DNA of 38,487 nt, from positions 416-38,902 of the forward strand of contig PCUD01000096.1 of assembly GCA_002786785.1 (NCBI GenBank), read 5' to 3'. The stretch is from Ignavibacteriales bacterium CG18_big_fil_WC_8_21_14_2_50_31_20 (GTDB lineage: Bacteria > Bacteroidota > Ignavibacteria > Ignavibacteriales > Melioribacteraceae). Within the stretch, counting starts at the first letter, position 1. Each line of letters starts with the position of its first letter. The notes below the pieces were generated by a model. That model saw only the letters and a program-made list of their open reading frames with translations, did no database searches and had not been told where the DNA came from. Shown here in pieces: positions 7,685-15,433 of the stretch. Both the position numbers and the translations under genes were made by a program.

Positions 7685-8158
7685 TTAATTCCGTTTAGAA
7701 TTATCTGTCCAAGTTTTAAGTGCTTTAATGAGCTCTTCCATTGATTCTATAATAAACTCGCGTTTATCTTCAGGTAAATTATTTAAAATGTTTTCGTGAA
7801 GTTTTATATGGTTCTCGTTTACTTGTTTAAGAAAAGGAATACTACTATTAGTTAAATGAACAATAATATTTCTTTTGTCTTTTTGGTCAATTTTTCTTTC
7901 AATATATTTTTTGGCTTCAAGTGAAGTTAAAATATGTGTGATTCTACCAGGTGTTAAATTCATTTGAACAGCAATTCTTTTAATAGACATGCTTGATTTA
8001 TTCTTAAAAAGTCTTAAACATCTAAATTCTGCAGGCGTCAAATTATATTTTGCTGCAAAAAAATGCTCTTTATTTAAGCACGTTTTTCCAAGGTCACATG
8101 TCAGTCTTGACATTAATTCGGCTGATGAATCAATATCATCTTTTACACTATAGTTCAT
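7685..8158 (-). CDS. MarR-family transcriptional regulator
   Basis: A 157-residue winged-helix regulator. The helix-turn-helix and wing span about residues 38-105: SSMSIKRIAVQMNLTPGRIT is the recognition region, and ERKIDQKDKRNIIVHLT is the wing with the family's typical D-x-R-D/N-x-R-type basic tip. Flanking helices (8-35, 110-150) would form the dimer interface. MarR proteins usually repress neighbouring genes and respond to small phenolic or redox ligands; the cysteines C21, C27 and C47 could allow redox sensing, but that is a guess. It lies 117 bases upstream of the 16-heme cytochrome gene on the same strand, so it may head that operon, and 212 bases from the divergent rfbC. The ATG start has only a weak GAGAA upstream. 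Confidence 0.88.
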   Translation of the reverse strand: MNYSVKDDIDSSAELMSRLTCDLGKTCLNKEHFFAAKYNLTPAEFRCLRLFKNKSSMSIKRIAVQMNLTPGRITHILTSLEAKKYIERKIDQKDKRNIIVHLTNSSIPFLKQVNENHIKLHENILNNLPEDKREFIIESMEELIKALKTWTDNSKRN

Positions 8159-8370
8159 GGTTTTCTCATAATTGTTTTATACACAAAAATAAAATAAATT
8201 TAAAGAACAAGCAAGTATCTTTATAAACATAAAACAACCACTTGATGTCTTATTTAATTCCAAATTTTTTAAATAATTGATTTTAATTCTATAGCATTAT
8301 CCAGTTTAATTACAAATATTATTCATTATTTCTTATTAAATTTGAGGTATAAAAATAAATTAGTGGATTA
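8159..8370. other. divergent intergenic region between marR-like gene and rfbC
   Basis: The largest gene-free gap here (212 bases), very AT-rich. TAAATTTG at 8337-8344 matches the Bacteroidota -7 consensus on the plus strand, 26 bases before rfbC, without a clear -33 partner. No tRNA, hairpin terminator or convincing MarR operator is seen. Confidence 0.4.
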
Positions 8371-8919
8371 ATGAAAATTGAAAAAGTAAATATTGATGGT
8401 CTTTTGGTAATTGAACCCAAAATTTTTAATGACGATAGAGGTTATTTCTTTGAATCTTTTAATTCAGAAAAGTATGGTTTTATAACACAAAAACACACTT
8501 TTCTCCAAGATAATATATCTAAATCAAAATATGGAACAATAAGAGGTTTGCACTATCAAGTTGGTAATAGTGCACAGGGTAAATTAATTTCTGTTGTTCT
8601 AGGAAAAGTAATTGATGTGGCTGTAGATATTCGTTTTGGATCGCCAACTTTTGGGAAATATTATGAAATTGAACTTTCGGGTGAAAACAAAAAGCAATTC
8701 TGGATTCCTCCAGGTTTTGCTCATGGTTTTTCAGTTTTATCTGAAGAGGTAATTTTTTCATATAAATGTACAGCATTGTATAATAAAGAAAGTGAACGCT
8801 CAATTATTTATAATGATTCGAGTCTCAATATTGATTGGAAAGTTGACAAAGCAATAGTTTCAGAAAAAGATTTAGAAGCAAAAAGGTTTTCAGAAATAGA
8901 AAAAGATTTTGAATATTAA
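8371..8919 (+). CDS. rfbC: dTDP-4-dehydrorhamnose 3,5-epimerase
   Basis: A 182-residue cupin-fold enzyme matching the usual RmlC/RfbC length. It epimerises dTDP-4-keto-6-deoxyglucose at C3 and C5 in dTDP-L-rhamnose synthesis in the cytoplasm. Family signatures are DDRGYFFES (residues 21-29), the catalytic-histidine motif RGLHYQ (59-64, H62) and the barrel strand FWIPPGFAHGF. Its stop codon abuts the stop of the converging bshA with no bases between. rmlD lies about 2 kb downstream; rmlA and rmlB are not in the window. It could in principle make a related 6-deoxysugar. Identification is confident. Confidence 0.95.
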   Translation: MKIEKVNIDGLLVIEPKIFNDDRGYFFESFNSEKYGFITQKHTFLQDNISKSKYGTIRGLHYQVGNSAQGKLISVVLGKVIDVAVDIRFGSPTFGKYYEIELSGENKKQFWIPPGFAHGFSVLSEEVIFSYKCTALYNKESERSIIYNDSSLNIDWKVDKAIVSEKDLEAKRFSEIEKDFEY

Positions 8920-10050
8920 TTATTTCTCAGCTAATATCTTTTTATAATATTCTTCATATTGGGGAATAATTAAGTTTTTATCAAAGTTTTCTACCGCTCT
9001 TGAGCGTGCATTTTCTGAAAAAATATTATACTTTTTTTCATTACCTAGTAATGAAACTGCATAACTTGCCATGCGTTCAATATCACCAAATTCTGCAATA
9101 AAACCAGTTTTATTGTGCATATTTAATTCGGGCAAACCACCAACGCTTGAACTAATAACAGGCAATCCACAAGACATTGCTTCCAATGCTGCAAGTCCAA
9201 AACTTTCTGATTGTGATGGCATTAAAAAAAGATCGCCACAAGGAAGAATTTCTTCAAGTCCATCCTGCTTTCCTAGAAATATTACATCATTTTGCATGTT
9301 TAATTCTCTACTTAACCTTTCGCATTCCGATCTATCAGGACCATCTCCAACCAAAATAAGCTTTGCTGGAATTTCATTTTTAACTAATTTCAAAATTTTA
9401 ATTGTATCTGCTACGCGCTTAACTACTCTAAAATTTGAAGTATGCATTAAAATCTTTTCGCCATTTGGAGCAATTTTTTTTCTCATTTTATCGTGATTTG
9501 TAGGTTTAAACAGCGCAGTATCAATAAAATTATAAATTACTTTTATATCTTTTTCAATACTATAGTTGGTTAAAGTCGTTTCTTTTAAAAATTTTGAAAC
9601 TGCTGTTACCCCATCACTTTCTTCGATGCTAAATTTTACTAAAGGCAAAAATGATGGCTCTAAACCAACTAGTGTTATATCAGTTCCATGTAAAGTTGTT
9701 ATTACTTTTATGTTGGAATTTCTCTTTTTCACAATTTGTTTTGCAAGATATGCACTTGTTGCGTGTGGAATTGCATAGTGAACATGAAGTAAGTCTAATT
9801 CTTCAAATTCAATTACTTCCAACATTTTGCTTGCTAATGATAACGAATAAAGTGAGTGTTCAAAAAGTGGATAATTACTAATTTCTACTTCATGATAATA
9901 AATGTTATCAACAAAATGATGAAGCCTATGAGGGAATGCATAACTTATAAAATGAACCTCGTGCCCTTTTTCGGCAAGTGCCTTTCCTAACTCGGTTGCT
10001 ACAACTCCACTACCACCATAAGTTGGATAGCATGTTATTCCTATTTTCAT
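8920..10050 (-). CDS. bshA: N-acetyl-alpha-D-glucosaminyl L-malate synthase BshA
   Basis: A 376-residue GT4 glycosyltransferase that joins GlcNAc from UDP-GlcNAc to L-malate, the first step of bacillithiol synthesis. The N-terminal CYPTYGGSGVVATELG and the HVHYAIPHATSAYLA and TTLHGTDITLVG segments are characteristic of BshA. The GT4 EX7E donor-binding motif is in SESFGLAALEAMSCGLPV. Bacillithiol is the main low-molecular-weight thiol in many Firmicutes and Bacteroidota, so this suggests the organism uses it. Later bsh genes are not in the window. It converges on rfbC with no intergenic DNA and diverges from the PfkB gene upstream. The ATG start has little Shine-Dalgarno support. Confidence 0.93.
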   Translation of the reverse strand: MKIGITCYPTYGGSGVVATELGKALAEKGHEVHFISYAFPHRLHHFVDNIYYHEVEISNYPLFEHSLYSLSLASKMLEVIEFEELDLLHVHYAIPHATSAYLAKQIVKKRNSNIKVITTLHGTDITLVGLEPSFLPLVKFSIEESDGVTAVSKFLKETTLTNYSIEKDIKVIYNFIDTALFKPTNHDKMRKKIAPNGEKILMHTSNFRVVKRVADTIKILKLVKNEIPAKLILVGDGPDRSECERLSRELNMQNDVIFLGKQDGLEEILPCGDLFLMPSQSESFGLAALEAMSCGLPVISSSVGGLPELNMHNKTGFIAEFGDIERMASYAVSLLGNEKKYNIFSENARSRAVENFDKNLIIPQYEEYYKKILAEK

Positions 10051-10081
10051 CGGTAATTTTCTCTAATTGATTTATTTAGTA

Positions 10082-10089
10082 CAAACTTA
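10082..10089 (-). promoter_or_regulatory. possible -7 promoter element for bshA
   Basis: Read on the minus strand this is TAAGTTTG, a match to TAnnTTTG, 31 bases before the bshA start in the bshA/PfkB divergent gap. No clear -33 partner. Weak. Confidence 0.25.
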
Positions 10090-10121
10090 GCTATTTTAAT
10101 TATAAAAACATATTTTTGGAA

Positions 10122-11000
10122 ATGAGTAAAATATTAATATTAGGGCACTCTGTCCTTGATAAAATTTATTATAAAAAAAAGTTAACTGAAAAACCTGGTG
10201 GAATTTTTCATTCAGTTAATGTGCTGGCTAATCTTACAAATAATGACGATATTTTCCTTTTAACTCATATTTCCCAAAATTCTTATAAATATTTTGCGAC
10301 AATTTATGATAAAATAAACTTGAATTATTCCGAAAGAATAAATGAAATTCCAACAGTTACACTAAATTTATTTGATGATAAAGAACGCGATGAAAAATAT
10401 AGCATTTCAACAAAAAAAATATTGTTATCAAAAAAAATAGATTTTTCGCAGTTTGATATAATTTTAATCAATATGATTTCAGGGTTTGAGCTTTCACATA
10501 AAGATTTGTCAAAAATTAAGGAAAAATCTAATTGTGAAATTTATTTTGATATTCACACTCTTTCGCGAGGATTTGATGAAAATGGGAATAGAGTTTTTAC
10601 AAAAATTCCGGAAATTGAAAAATGGCTAACAAATATTGATATTTTACAAATGAACGAAAACGAAATGTTCACTTTGTGGAATGAAAAATCAGAAGAAAAA
10701 AATATAAAAAATCTACTTGATTTTGGAATTGAAAAAGTAATTATTACAAAAGGTAAAAGGGGAGTTACACTTTATCACAAAGGAGTTGAAAAATATTTCC
10801 CTCCAATAAAAGTAAATTCCAATAGTTTTGTTGGTTGTGGTGATAGTTTTGGAGCTGCATTTTGTTATAATTATTCAAAAAATAAAAATATATTTTCGGC
10901 TGTAGATTTTGCTAATTTAGTAGCTGGAATTATTACTTCTTATAATAAACAAAAGGATTTTGAAAACTTAAATTATGACATTGCAAAACGGAAAAAATAA
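10122..11000 (+). CDS. PfkB-family carbohydrate kinase
   Basis: A 292-residue ribokinase-fold sugar kinase. The substrate-side motif KPGGIFHSVNVLANL is near residues 24-38. The C-terminal ATP/anion-hole signature is NSFVGCGDSFGAAF (about 236-249), in which the catalytic Asp is the D of GCGDS; the usual DTTGAGD is changed to NSFVGCGD. The substrate is unknown: candidates range from ribose-like sugars to nucleosides or sugar phosphates. It overlaps rmlD by 26 bases, suggesting coupled translation and possibly a role in activated sugar metabolism. A TTG at 10116 would add two residues; I chose the ATG at 10122 because no Shine-Dalgarno favours the TTG. Family confident, substrate not. Confidence 0.82.
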   Translation: MSKILILGHSVLDKIYYKKKLTEKPGGIFHSVNVLANLTNNDDIFLLTHISQNSYKYFATIYDKINLNYSERINEIPTVTLNLFDDKERDEKYSISTKKILLSKKIDFSQFDIILINMISGFELSHKDLSKIKEKSNCEIYFDIHTLSRGFDENGNRVFTKIPEIEKWLTNIDILQMNENEMFTLWNEKSEEKNIKNLLDFGIEKVIITKGKRGVTLYHKGVEKYFPPIKVNSNSFVGCGDSFGAAFCYNYSKNKNIFSAVDFANLVAGIITSYNKQKDFENLNYDIAKRKK

Positions 11001-11895
11001 TAAGCGAATTCTAATTGTTGGCTCAAACGGAATGTTGGGGCAAAGTTTAACAACTCATTTTATGTTTAACAATGATGTATATTTAATGTGTGCATCTTTT
11101 GAAAATGAATCATTTTATGAAAATGTTAAGTATTCTAAAATAGATATTTCATCTCAATCAGAGGTTAAATTACTTATAAAGCAATTCTCACCAAATGTAA
11201 TTATTAATTGTGCAGCATATACAAATGTTGACGGATGTGAAACTGAAAAAGAACTTTCGTGGGCAATAAACGTTACTGGTGTTGAGAATCTTGCCAAGTA
11301 TGGAAGGATTTGTGATGCGCATTTAATCCATATTTCTACCGATTATATTTTTGATGGTGAAAATGGTCCATATTCAGAAGATGAATTACCAAGTCCTATT
11401 AGTCAATATGGAAAAGAAAAATTAGCTGCCGAAAACGCAATAAAAATTGCACGGATAAAACATACAATTATTAGAACAAATGTACTTTATGGAGCTACTC
11501 AATTTGGAAGACCAGATTTTGTTAAATGGGTTTATAATTCATTAACAGAGAAAAAAAATATTAGAATTGTAACCGACCAAATTAATAACCCAACTTATAT
11601 TGATGACATTTCCTATGCAATTGGAAAAATAATTGAATTTAATAAATTGGGGATTTTTAATATTGGCGGAGCAGAATTGCTTTCCAGAATTGATTTTACG
11701 TTTAAAATTGCCGATTATTTTAATCTTGATAAATCACTAATTACACCAATATTTACTTCAGAATTAAATCAACCAGCAAGAAGACCGCTTAAATCGGGGT
11801 TAATAATTTTGAAAGCGCAATCAGAAATTAATTATCACCCACTTTCCATTGAAAAGACACTATCTCTGATGAAACGGAACTTGGTTGAGCATTGA
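10975..11895 (+). CDS. rmlD: dTDP-4-dehydrorhamnose reductase (RmlD)
   Basis: A 306-residue short-chain dehydrogenase that reduces dTDP-4-keto-L-rhamnose with NAD(P)H, the last step of dTDP-L-rhamnose synthesis. The nucleotide-binding motif is GSNGMLG (16-22), followed by NCAAYTNVDGCE (78-89), STDYIFDG (121-128) with the catalytic Thr/Ser, and the Y145-GKE-K149 catalytic pair. The substrate-side PARRPLKSGL near the C-terminus is typical of RmlD. Length matches the family. It overlaps the PfkB gene upstream by 26 bases, and its stop overlaps the TTG start of the HAD gene, so the three form a coupled unit. Residue C40 and the N-terminal extension of about 10 residues are unremarkable. Confidence 0.92.
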   Translation: MTLQNGKNNKRILIVGSNGMLGQSLTTHFMFNNDVYLMCASFENESFYENVKYSKIDISSQSEVKLLIKQFSPNVIINCAAYTNVDGCETEKELSWAINVTGVENLAKYGRICDAHLIHISTDYIFDGENGPYSEDELPSPISQYGKEKLAAENAIKIARIKHTIIRTNVLYGATQFGRPDFVKWVYNSLTEKKNIRIVTDQINNPTYIDDISYAIGKIIEFNKLGIFNIGGAELLSRIDFTFKIADYFNLDKSLITPIFTSELNQPARRPLKSGLIILKAQSEINYHPLSIEKTLSLMKRNLVEH

Positions 11896-12677
11896 CCCAT
11901 TTTATTGATAAATATAATGGCTTTATTTTTGATATGGATGGCACAATTTATCTCGAAGATAAAATGATTGGGGGTTCAGTTAAAACCATAAATTATCTTA
12001 TTGAAAAAGAAAAACATATTCTTTTTATTACAAATAAAACCACACAAACAAAAGATGAATATGCCAAATTTTTGAATAATAATGGAATAAATATTTCTGC
12101 TTCTCAAATTTTAACGGCAGCAAATAATTGTATTAAATTCTTGAAAAAAGAAAGAGAAAAAGCAAAATTTTACGCTATTGCCGAAGATGTTTTTATAAAT
12201 CAAATTATTGAAGCAGGACTCATTTTTACTGAAAATCCAAACGAAATTGAAATTTTAATAGTCAGTTTAGATAGAAATTACTCTCCAAATAAATTCGAAA
12301 TTGCTAAAAATGCCCTCTTAAATGGAGCTGAATTTTTAGCAGCAAACATTGATAACACTTGTCCAGTAATTAATGGTGAAATAGTGGATGCTGGAACTGT
12401 AATTTACGAATTAGAAAAAGCTACAAACAAAAAATTAAAGCAACAATTTGGAAAACCTTCCAATTTTATGATTTCTGCAATTAAGGGAAAATTGAAATTT
12501 AACACAAAGGACTATGTTTTAATTGGCGACAGACTCGAAACTGATATTTTAATGGGAAATAAAATGGAAATAGATACAGTTTTGGTAAATAGTGGAGTTA
12601 TTAATAGTGCTAAAAACTCCAGTAACTTTGCAACCTATAACCTTGCATCTATCGAAAAAATATTTAACCTGGATTAA
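11892..12677 (+). CDS. HAD-superfamily class IIA sugar-phosphate phosphatase (NagD-like)
   Basis: A 261-residue haloacid dehalogenase-like hydrolase. Motif I is FDMDGTIY with nucleophile D14 and general acid D16. Motif II is FITNKT (about 45-50). Motif IV is LIGDRLETDI in the C-terminal third. The intervening cap with NGEIVDAGT and the K of GKPS give the class IIA arrangement seen in NagD, phosphoglycolate and p-nitrophenylphosphate phosphatases. Substrate not determined. The start is TTG at 11892 in the sequence TTGA, overlapping the rmlD stop; the next in-frame ATG falls inside motif I, so a non-ATG start is required. It converges on a small membrane-protein gene, with the two stop codons overlapping in TTAA. 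Confidence 0.87.
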   Translation: MTHFIDKYNGFIFDMDGTIYLEDKMIGGSVKTINYLIEKEKHILFITNKTTQTKDEYAKFLNNNGINISASQILTAANNCIKFLKKEREKAKFYAIAEDVFINQIIEAGLIFTENPNEIEILIVSLDRNYSPNKFEIAKNALLNGAEFLAANIDNTCPVINGEIVDAGTVIYELEKATNKKLKQQFGKPSNFMISAIKGKLKFNTKDYVLIGDRLETDILMGNKMEIDTVLVNSGVINSAKNSSNFATYNLASIEKIFNLD

Positions 12678-12877
12678 ATTGATAGAATAATTATTGACGC
12701 TATAAAAACTATTACAATAGAAATTGCTAAAGAAACTGCTATAATATTATGTTTCCTAATTCTATTTTTAAATTGTTCACTATCTTGTAATGAATTTTCT
12801 TTAATAAAATCGCCATTTTCAGGTCGCCAATCAGTGTGAAGCAAGCTACTAAAATTTTCGAAATTTGAACTTTTCAT
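12674..12877 (-). CDS. small C-terminally anchored membrane protein, unknown function
   Basis: A 67-residue open frame. Residues 1-42 are polar and charged, and residues 44-66 form one hydrophobic helix (IIAVSLAISIVIVFIASIII) ending two residues before the terminus, a tail-anchor layout. No known family is recognised. It overlaps the end of the HAD gene by four bases in convergent orientation and lies 100 bases downstream of the peptidase gene on the same strand. The clear amphipathic plus membrane pattern and ATG start favour a real gene, but the length is short and the ribosome site is poor. Confidence 0.5.
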   Translation of the reverse strand: MKSSNFENFSSLLHTDWRPENGDFIKENSLQDSEQFKNRIRKHNIIAVSLAISIVIVFIASIIILSI

Positions 12878-12921
12878 TTAGCCTAAAATTTTTATTTTTG
12901 AACACAAAATTACAATTATTC

Positions 12922-12970
12922 AAAATGTGAAACAATGTTAAAATTTGTAAATTGTTATAAGTCACATTTT
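12922..12970 (-). terminator. long imperfect hairpin after the C1 peptidase gene
   Basis: AAAATGTGA (12922-12930) pairs with TCACATTTT (12962-12970), and inside it AACAAT (12931-12936) pairs with ATTGTT (12951-12956) with a five-base bulge on one side. It begins 8 bases past the peptidase stop on the minus strand. Probably a transcript-end stem; no strong T-run follows. Confidence 0.45.
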
Positions 12971-12977
12971 ATTAAAA

Positions 12978-14186
12978 TTATTTCAAATAGTCTTTTACCA
13001 TATCTTTATGAACCATAAAACCTAACATTTTTAGCTTAATATAATCTTCATGGTAAAAATAATAACCTTTATTGTTTCCGGTTCTTGAGCCAGCACCAGA
13101 ATCTTTTATCAAATACCAATCTTTTCCATTTTTTTTCATAAAACCTACAATATGTATGCCATGGTCATCGGCAGTTATTCCGTTAGCAATTCTAAATTCA
13201 CGAGAAAACTCATCAATATATTCTGATGGAATATCGTAACTTGGAACAACAGCAGATTGCGAAGTGGAAGAGTAACCAGATTCTGAAACATCACCCCCAA
13301 TTGCAATTGAATAGCCATTTCTAACTGAGTTTTTCAATATTTCCATAAAATCGGTTAATGGAATATTGTAATAATTTTTGCTGTGCCACCAATTATCAGG
13401 AGCTTCAAATTCAATATATTCGTGAAAAGGGAATTTTATGGTTGAAAGTAATTCAATATAATCGTCCATTTTTAAATTAATAACTTCAGTAAAAAACTCT
13501 TTTGGAGTGTATGTTTTACCTTTATATTCAAATTTTTCTGGGGGTGTACCTAAATAGTGATTTAAAATTGATTTAATTGTACTTAAGTTTATTTCTTCAT
13601 TCCAAGAATTTGTTTCTTGAACTGATTTTAGATATGAATTCATCTCATCAAATAGTTTTCTGTGATCGTGATTTGGCTGTCCTGGCAATAAACCAGAATA
13701 AACTTCAATTGGCATTGCTCCGTGTCGTTGCCAATTAAGTTTTACGGCTTCAGATTCTGAACCTTCATCAAATTTAGAATCACCTCTTTTTTTAATAAAC
13801 CTTTTAGCTTTTTCAACATATTCCCAATAGGCTGTATAAATTTCGGAAATCTTTATTTTTTCACCACGTAATCTAAATATTTCAGATTCAAAAAATGAGG
13901 TAGTTGAAAAATCCCAGCAAGTTCCAGTAAAGCCTTGTGAAACTGGTTCGTTATGCCAAAAGACCTTAAATTCGCCAAGTGATTTTGGAACATCTATATT
14001 ACTAAAATCCATTTTGTAGGATTTTTGCTTTTCCTTCTCAATTTTGTTAAAAGCATCTAAATTTTTTTCCATTTGCTCAAAAAAATCACTTTTCTGTTCA
14101 ATGTAAGTAGCTTTATTTTTGTTCTGTGAAAAAGTAATTGTCGAAATAAATAAAAGCGAAAGTAGTAAAAACATAATTTGTTTCAT
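12978..14186 (-). CDS. secreted C1 (papain/bleomycin-hydrolase-like) cysteine peptidase
   Basis: A 402-residue exported protein with a signal peptide at 1-20 (cleavage near TFS-QN). Papain-family catalytic elements are visible: oxyanion Gln Q84 and nucleophile C90 in SQGFTGTCWDFSTTS, and the His motif DDHGIHIVGF with H342 matching the family pattern. The third element, normally N-S-W, reads K-D-S-G at 361-364, so the usual Asn is D362 and the Trp is missing. A large insert (about 120-290) between the Cys and His halves resembles bleomycin-hydrolase-type C1 enzymes. Likely periplasmic or extracellular proteolysis. GGAG precedes the ATG by a good distance. Family confident; activity slightly in doubt because of the Asn change. 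Confidence 0.85.
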   Translation of the reverse strand: MKQIMFLLLSLLFISTITFSQNKNKATYIEQKSDFFEQMEKNLDAFNKIEKEKQKSYKMDFSNIDVPKSLGEFKVFWHNEPVSQGFTGTCWDFSTTSFFESEIFRLRGEKIKISEIYTAYWEYVEKAKRFIKKRGDSKFDEGSESEAVKLNWQRHGAMPIEVYSGLLPGQPNHDHRKLFDEMNSYLKSVQETNSWNEEINLSTIKSILNHYLGTPPEKFEYKGKTYTPKEFFTEVINLKMDDYIELLSTIKFPFHEYIEFEAPDNWWHSKNYYNIPLTDFMEILKNSVRNGYSIAIGGDVSESGYSSTSQSAVVPSYDIPSEYIDEFSREFRIANGITADDHGIHIVGFMKKNGKDWYLIKDSGAGSRTGNNKGYYFYHEDYIKLKMLGFMVHKDMVKDYLK

Positions 14187-14310
14187 TAAATATCTCCAAA
14201 ATAAGTTATATTATTAATTGAAACTTAACAAAAAAGATTTATTTGTTCTATTCAAAAATAATTTTTTTTATTATATAAATTGATATTTTATATTATATAA
14301 TAATTTTAAA

Positions 14311-14316
14311 AAGGAG
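14311..14316 (+). promoter_or_regulatory. strong ribosome binding site of the aldo/keto reductase gene
   Basis: AAGGAG lies six bases before the ATG at 14323. It is among the few near-consensus sites in this window and fixes the start. The 136-base gap before it is otherwise AT-rich with no clear promoter. Confidence 0.7.
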
Positions 14317-14322
14317 CAGATA

Positions 14323-15282
14323 ATGGAATATAAAAATTTAGGAAGTCGTGGACCAAAAATATCTACTGTTGGATTTGGAGCTTGGGCAATTGGCGGGATG
14401 AATTGGGGCGAAACAGACGATTCAGTTTCAATGGCTGCACTAAACAAAGCAATTGATGAGGGTGTTACATTTATTGATACGGCAGATGTTTATGGATTTG
14501 GTCATTCGGAAGAATTGATTGCAAAATTAATTAAACAACACGGCAAAAAAAACATTATAATTGCCACAAAAGCTGGCAACGATTTTTATAATGCAAATTC
14601 TGAAGATGATGCAGGATACGGGGCAATTAAACAAACTTATTCCAAAGAATATATAATTTTTGCTGCAGAACAAAGTTTGAAAAGATTAAATGTGGATGCA
14701 TTGGATATACTTCAATTGCATAGTCCAGATATTGATAAACTTGAAAGAGACGAACCTTGGGAAGCTTTGGCACAGTTGAAAAAGGATGGAAAAATTTTAA
14801 GTGCTGGTTTTAGCATTCAGTCTTTCAAAGAAACTGAGCATGCTCATATTTTGGATGTTCATCACGATTTAATTGATTCAATTCAAGTTAGATATAATTT
14901 GTTGGAACGAGAAGCAGAAAAAGTGCTCTTCCCAAAAGCATTGAAATACGGAATTGGTGTTATTGTCAGAATTCCACTTTTATTTGGATTTTTGACAGGT
15001 AAATTCTCTAAAGATTCTACATTTAGCGCCGACGACCATAGAAGTATGAATTTATCACCAGAAAAAATCCAAAATTATTTATTGCAATTAGAGAAAATGA
15101 AACCATTATTTGATAGATATCCGGAACAAACTCTGGGACAAGTCAGTCTACGTTTTTGTATTTCGCATCATGCTTGCCAAACAGTTATTCCAGGTGCAAA
15201 AACGGAAAAACAAGTAATTGAAAATTGTGCTGCTTCTGATTTAGGAGTAATTCCAAAAGAATTTGTTCCATCATTAGATTGA
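14323..15282 (+). CDS. aldo/keto reductase
   Basis: A 319-residue NADPH-dependent oxidoreductase with a TIM-barrel fold. The AKR signatures are G-x-GAWAIGG near the N-terminus, the catalytic FIDTADVYGFGHSEELI (D53, Y57 region), IIATKAGN with the catalytic Lys, LDILQLHSPD with the catalytic His, and VIPGAKTEKQVIEN near the C-terminus, which is the cofactor-binding segment. It belongs to the bacterial YajO/Tas-like group rather than a sugar-specific class; the substrate is unknown. It diverges from the peptidase gene and appears to be a single-gene unit, with a weak hairpin after its stop. Confidence 0.93.
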   Translation: MEYKNLGSRGPKISTVGFGAWAIGGMNWGETDDSVSMAALNKAIDEGVTFIDTADVYGFGHSEELIAKLIKQHGKKNIIIATKAGNDFYNANSEDDAGYGAIKQTYSKEYIIFAAEQSLKRLNVDALDILQLHSPDIDKLERDEPWEALAQLKKDGKILSAGFSIQSFKETEHAHILDVHHDLIDSIQVRYNLLEREAEKVLFPKALKYGIGVIVRIPLLFGFLTGKFSKDSTFSADDHRSMNLSPEKIQNYLLQLEKMKPLFDRYPEQTLGQVSLRFCISHHACQTVIPGAKTEKQVIENCAASDLGVIPKEFVPSLD

Positions 15283-15283
15283 T

Positions 15284-15316
15284 AAAATATTTACAATCAA
15301 GTTATGTAAGTATTTT
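15284..15316 (+). terminator. weak AT-rich hairpin after the aldo/keto reductase gene
   Basis: AAAATATTTAC (15284-15294) pairs with GTAAGTATTTT (15306-15316) with one T-G pair and an 11-base loop, starting directly after the stop. The AT-rich stem and lack of a long T-run make it a weak terminator candidate. Confidence 0.4.
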
Positions 15317-15433
15317 AGTTTAAAACATATTAAACGCGAATGCACGAATAAATAAAGCTAAAAAATATTTACGCATTTTAAAAATTATTTTATTACCTTT
15401 TCTTTAGTATAAAATAATTCATTTGAGGGAATG

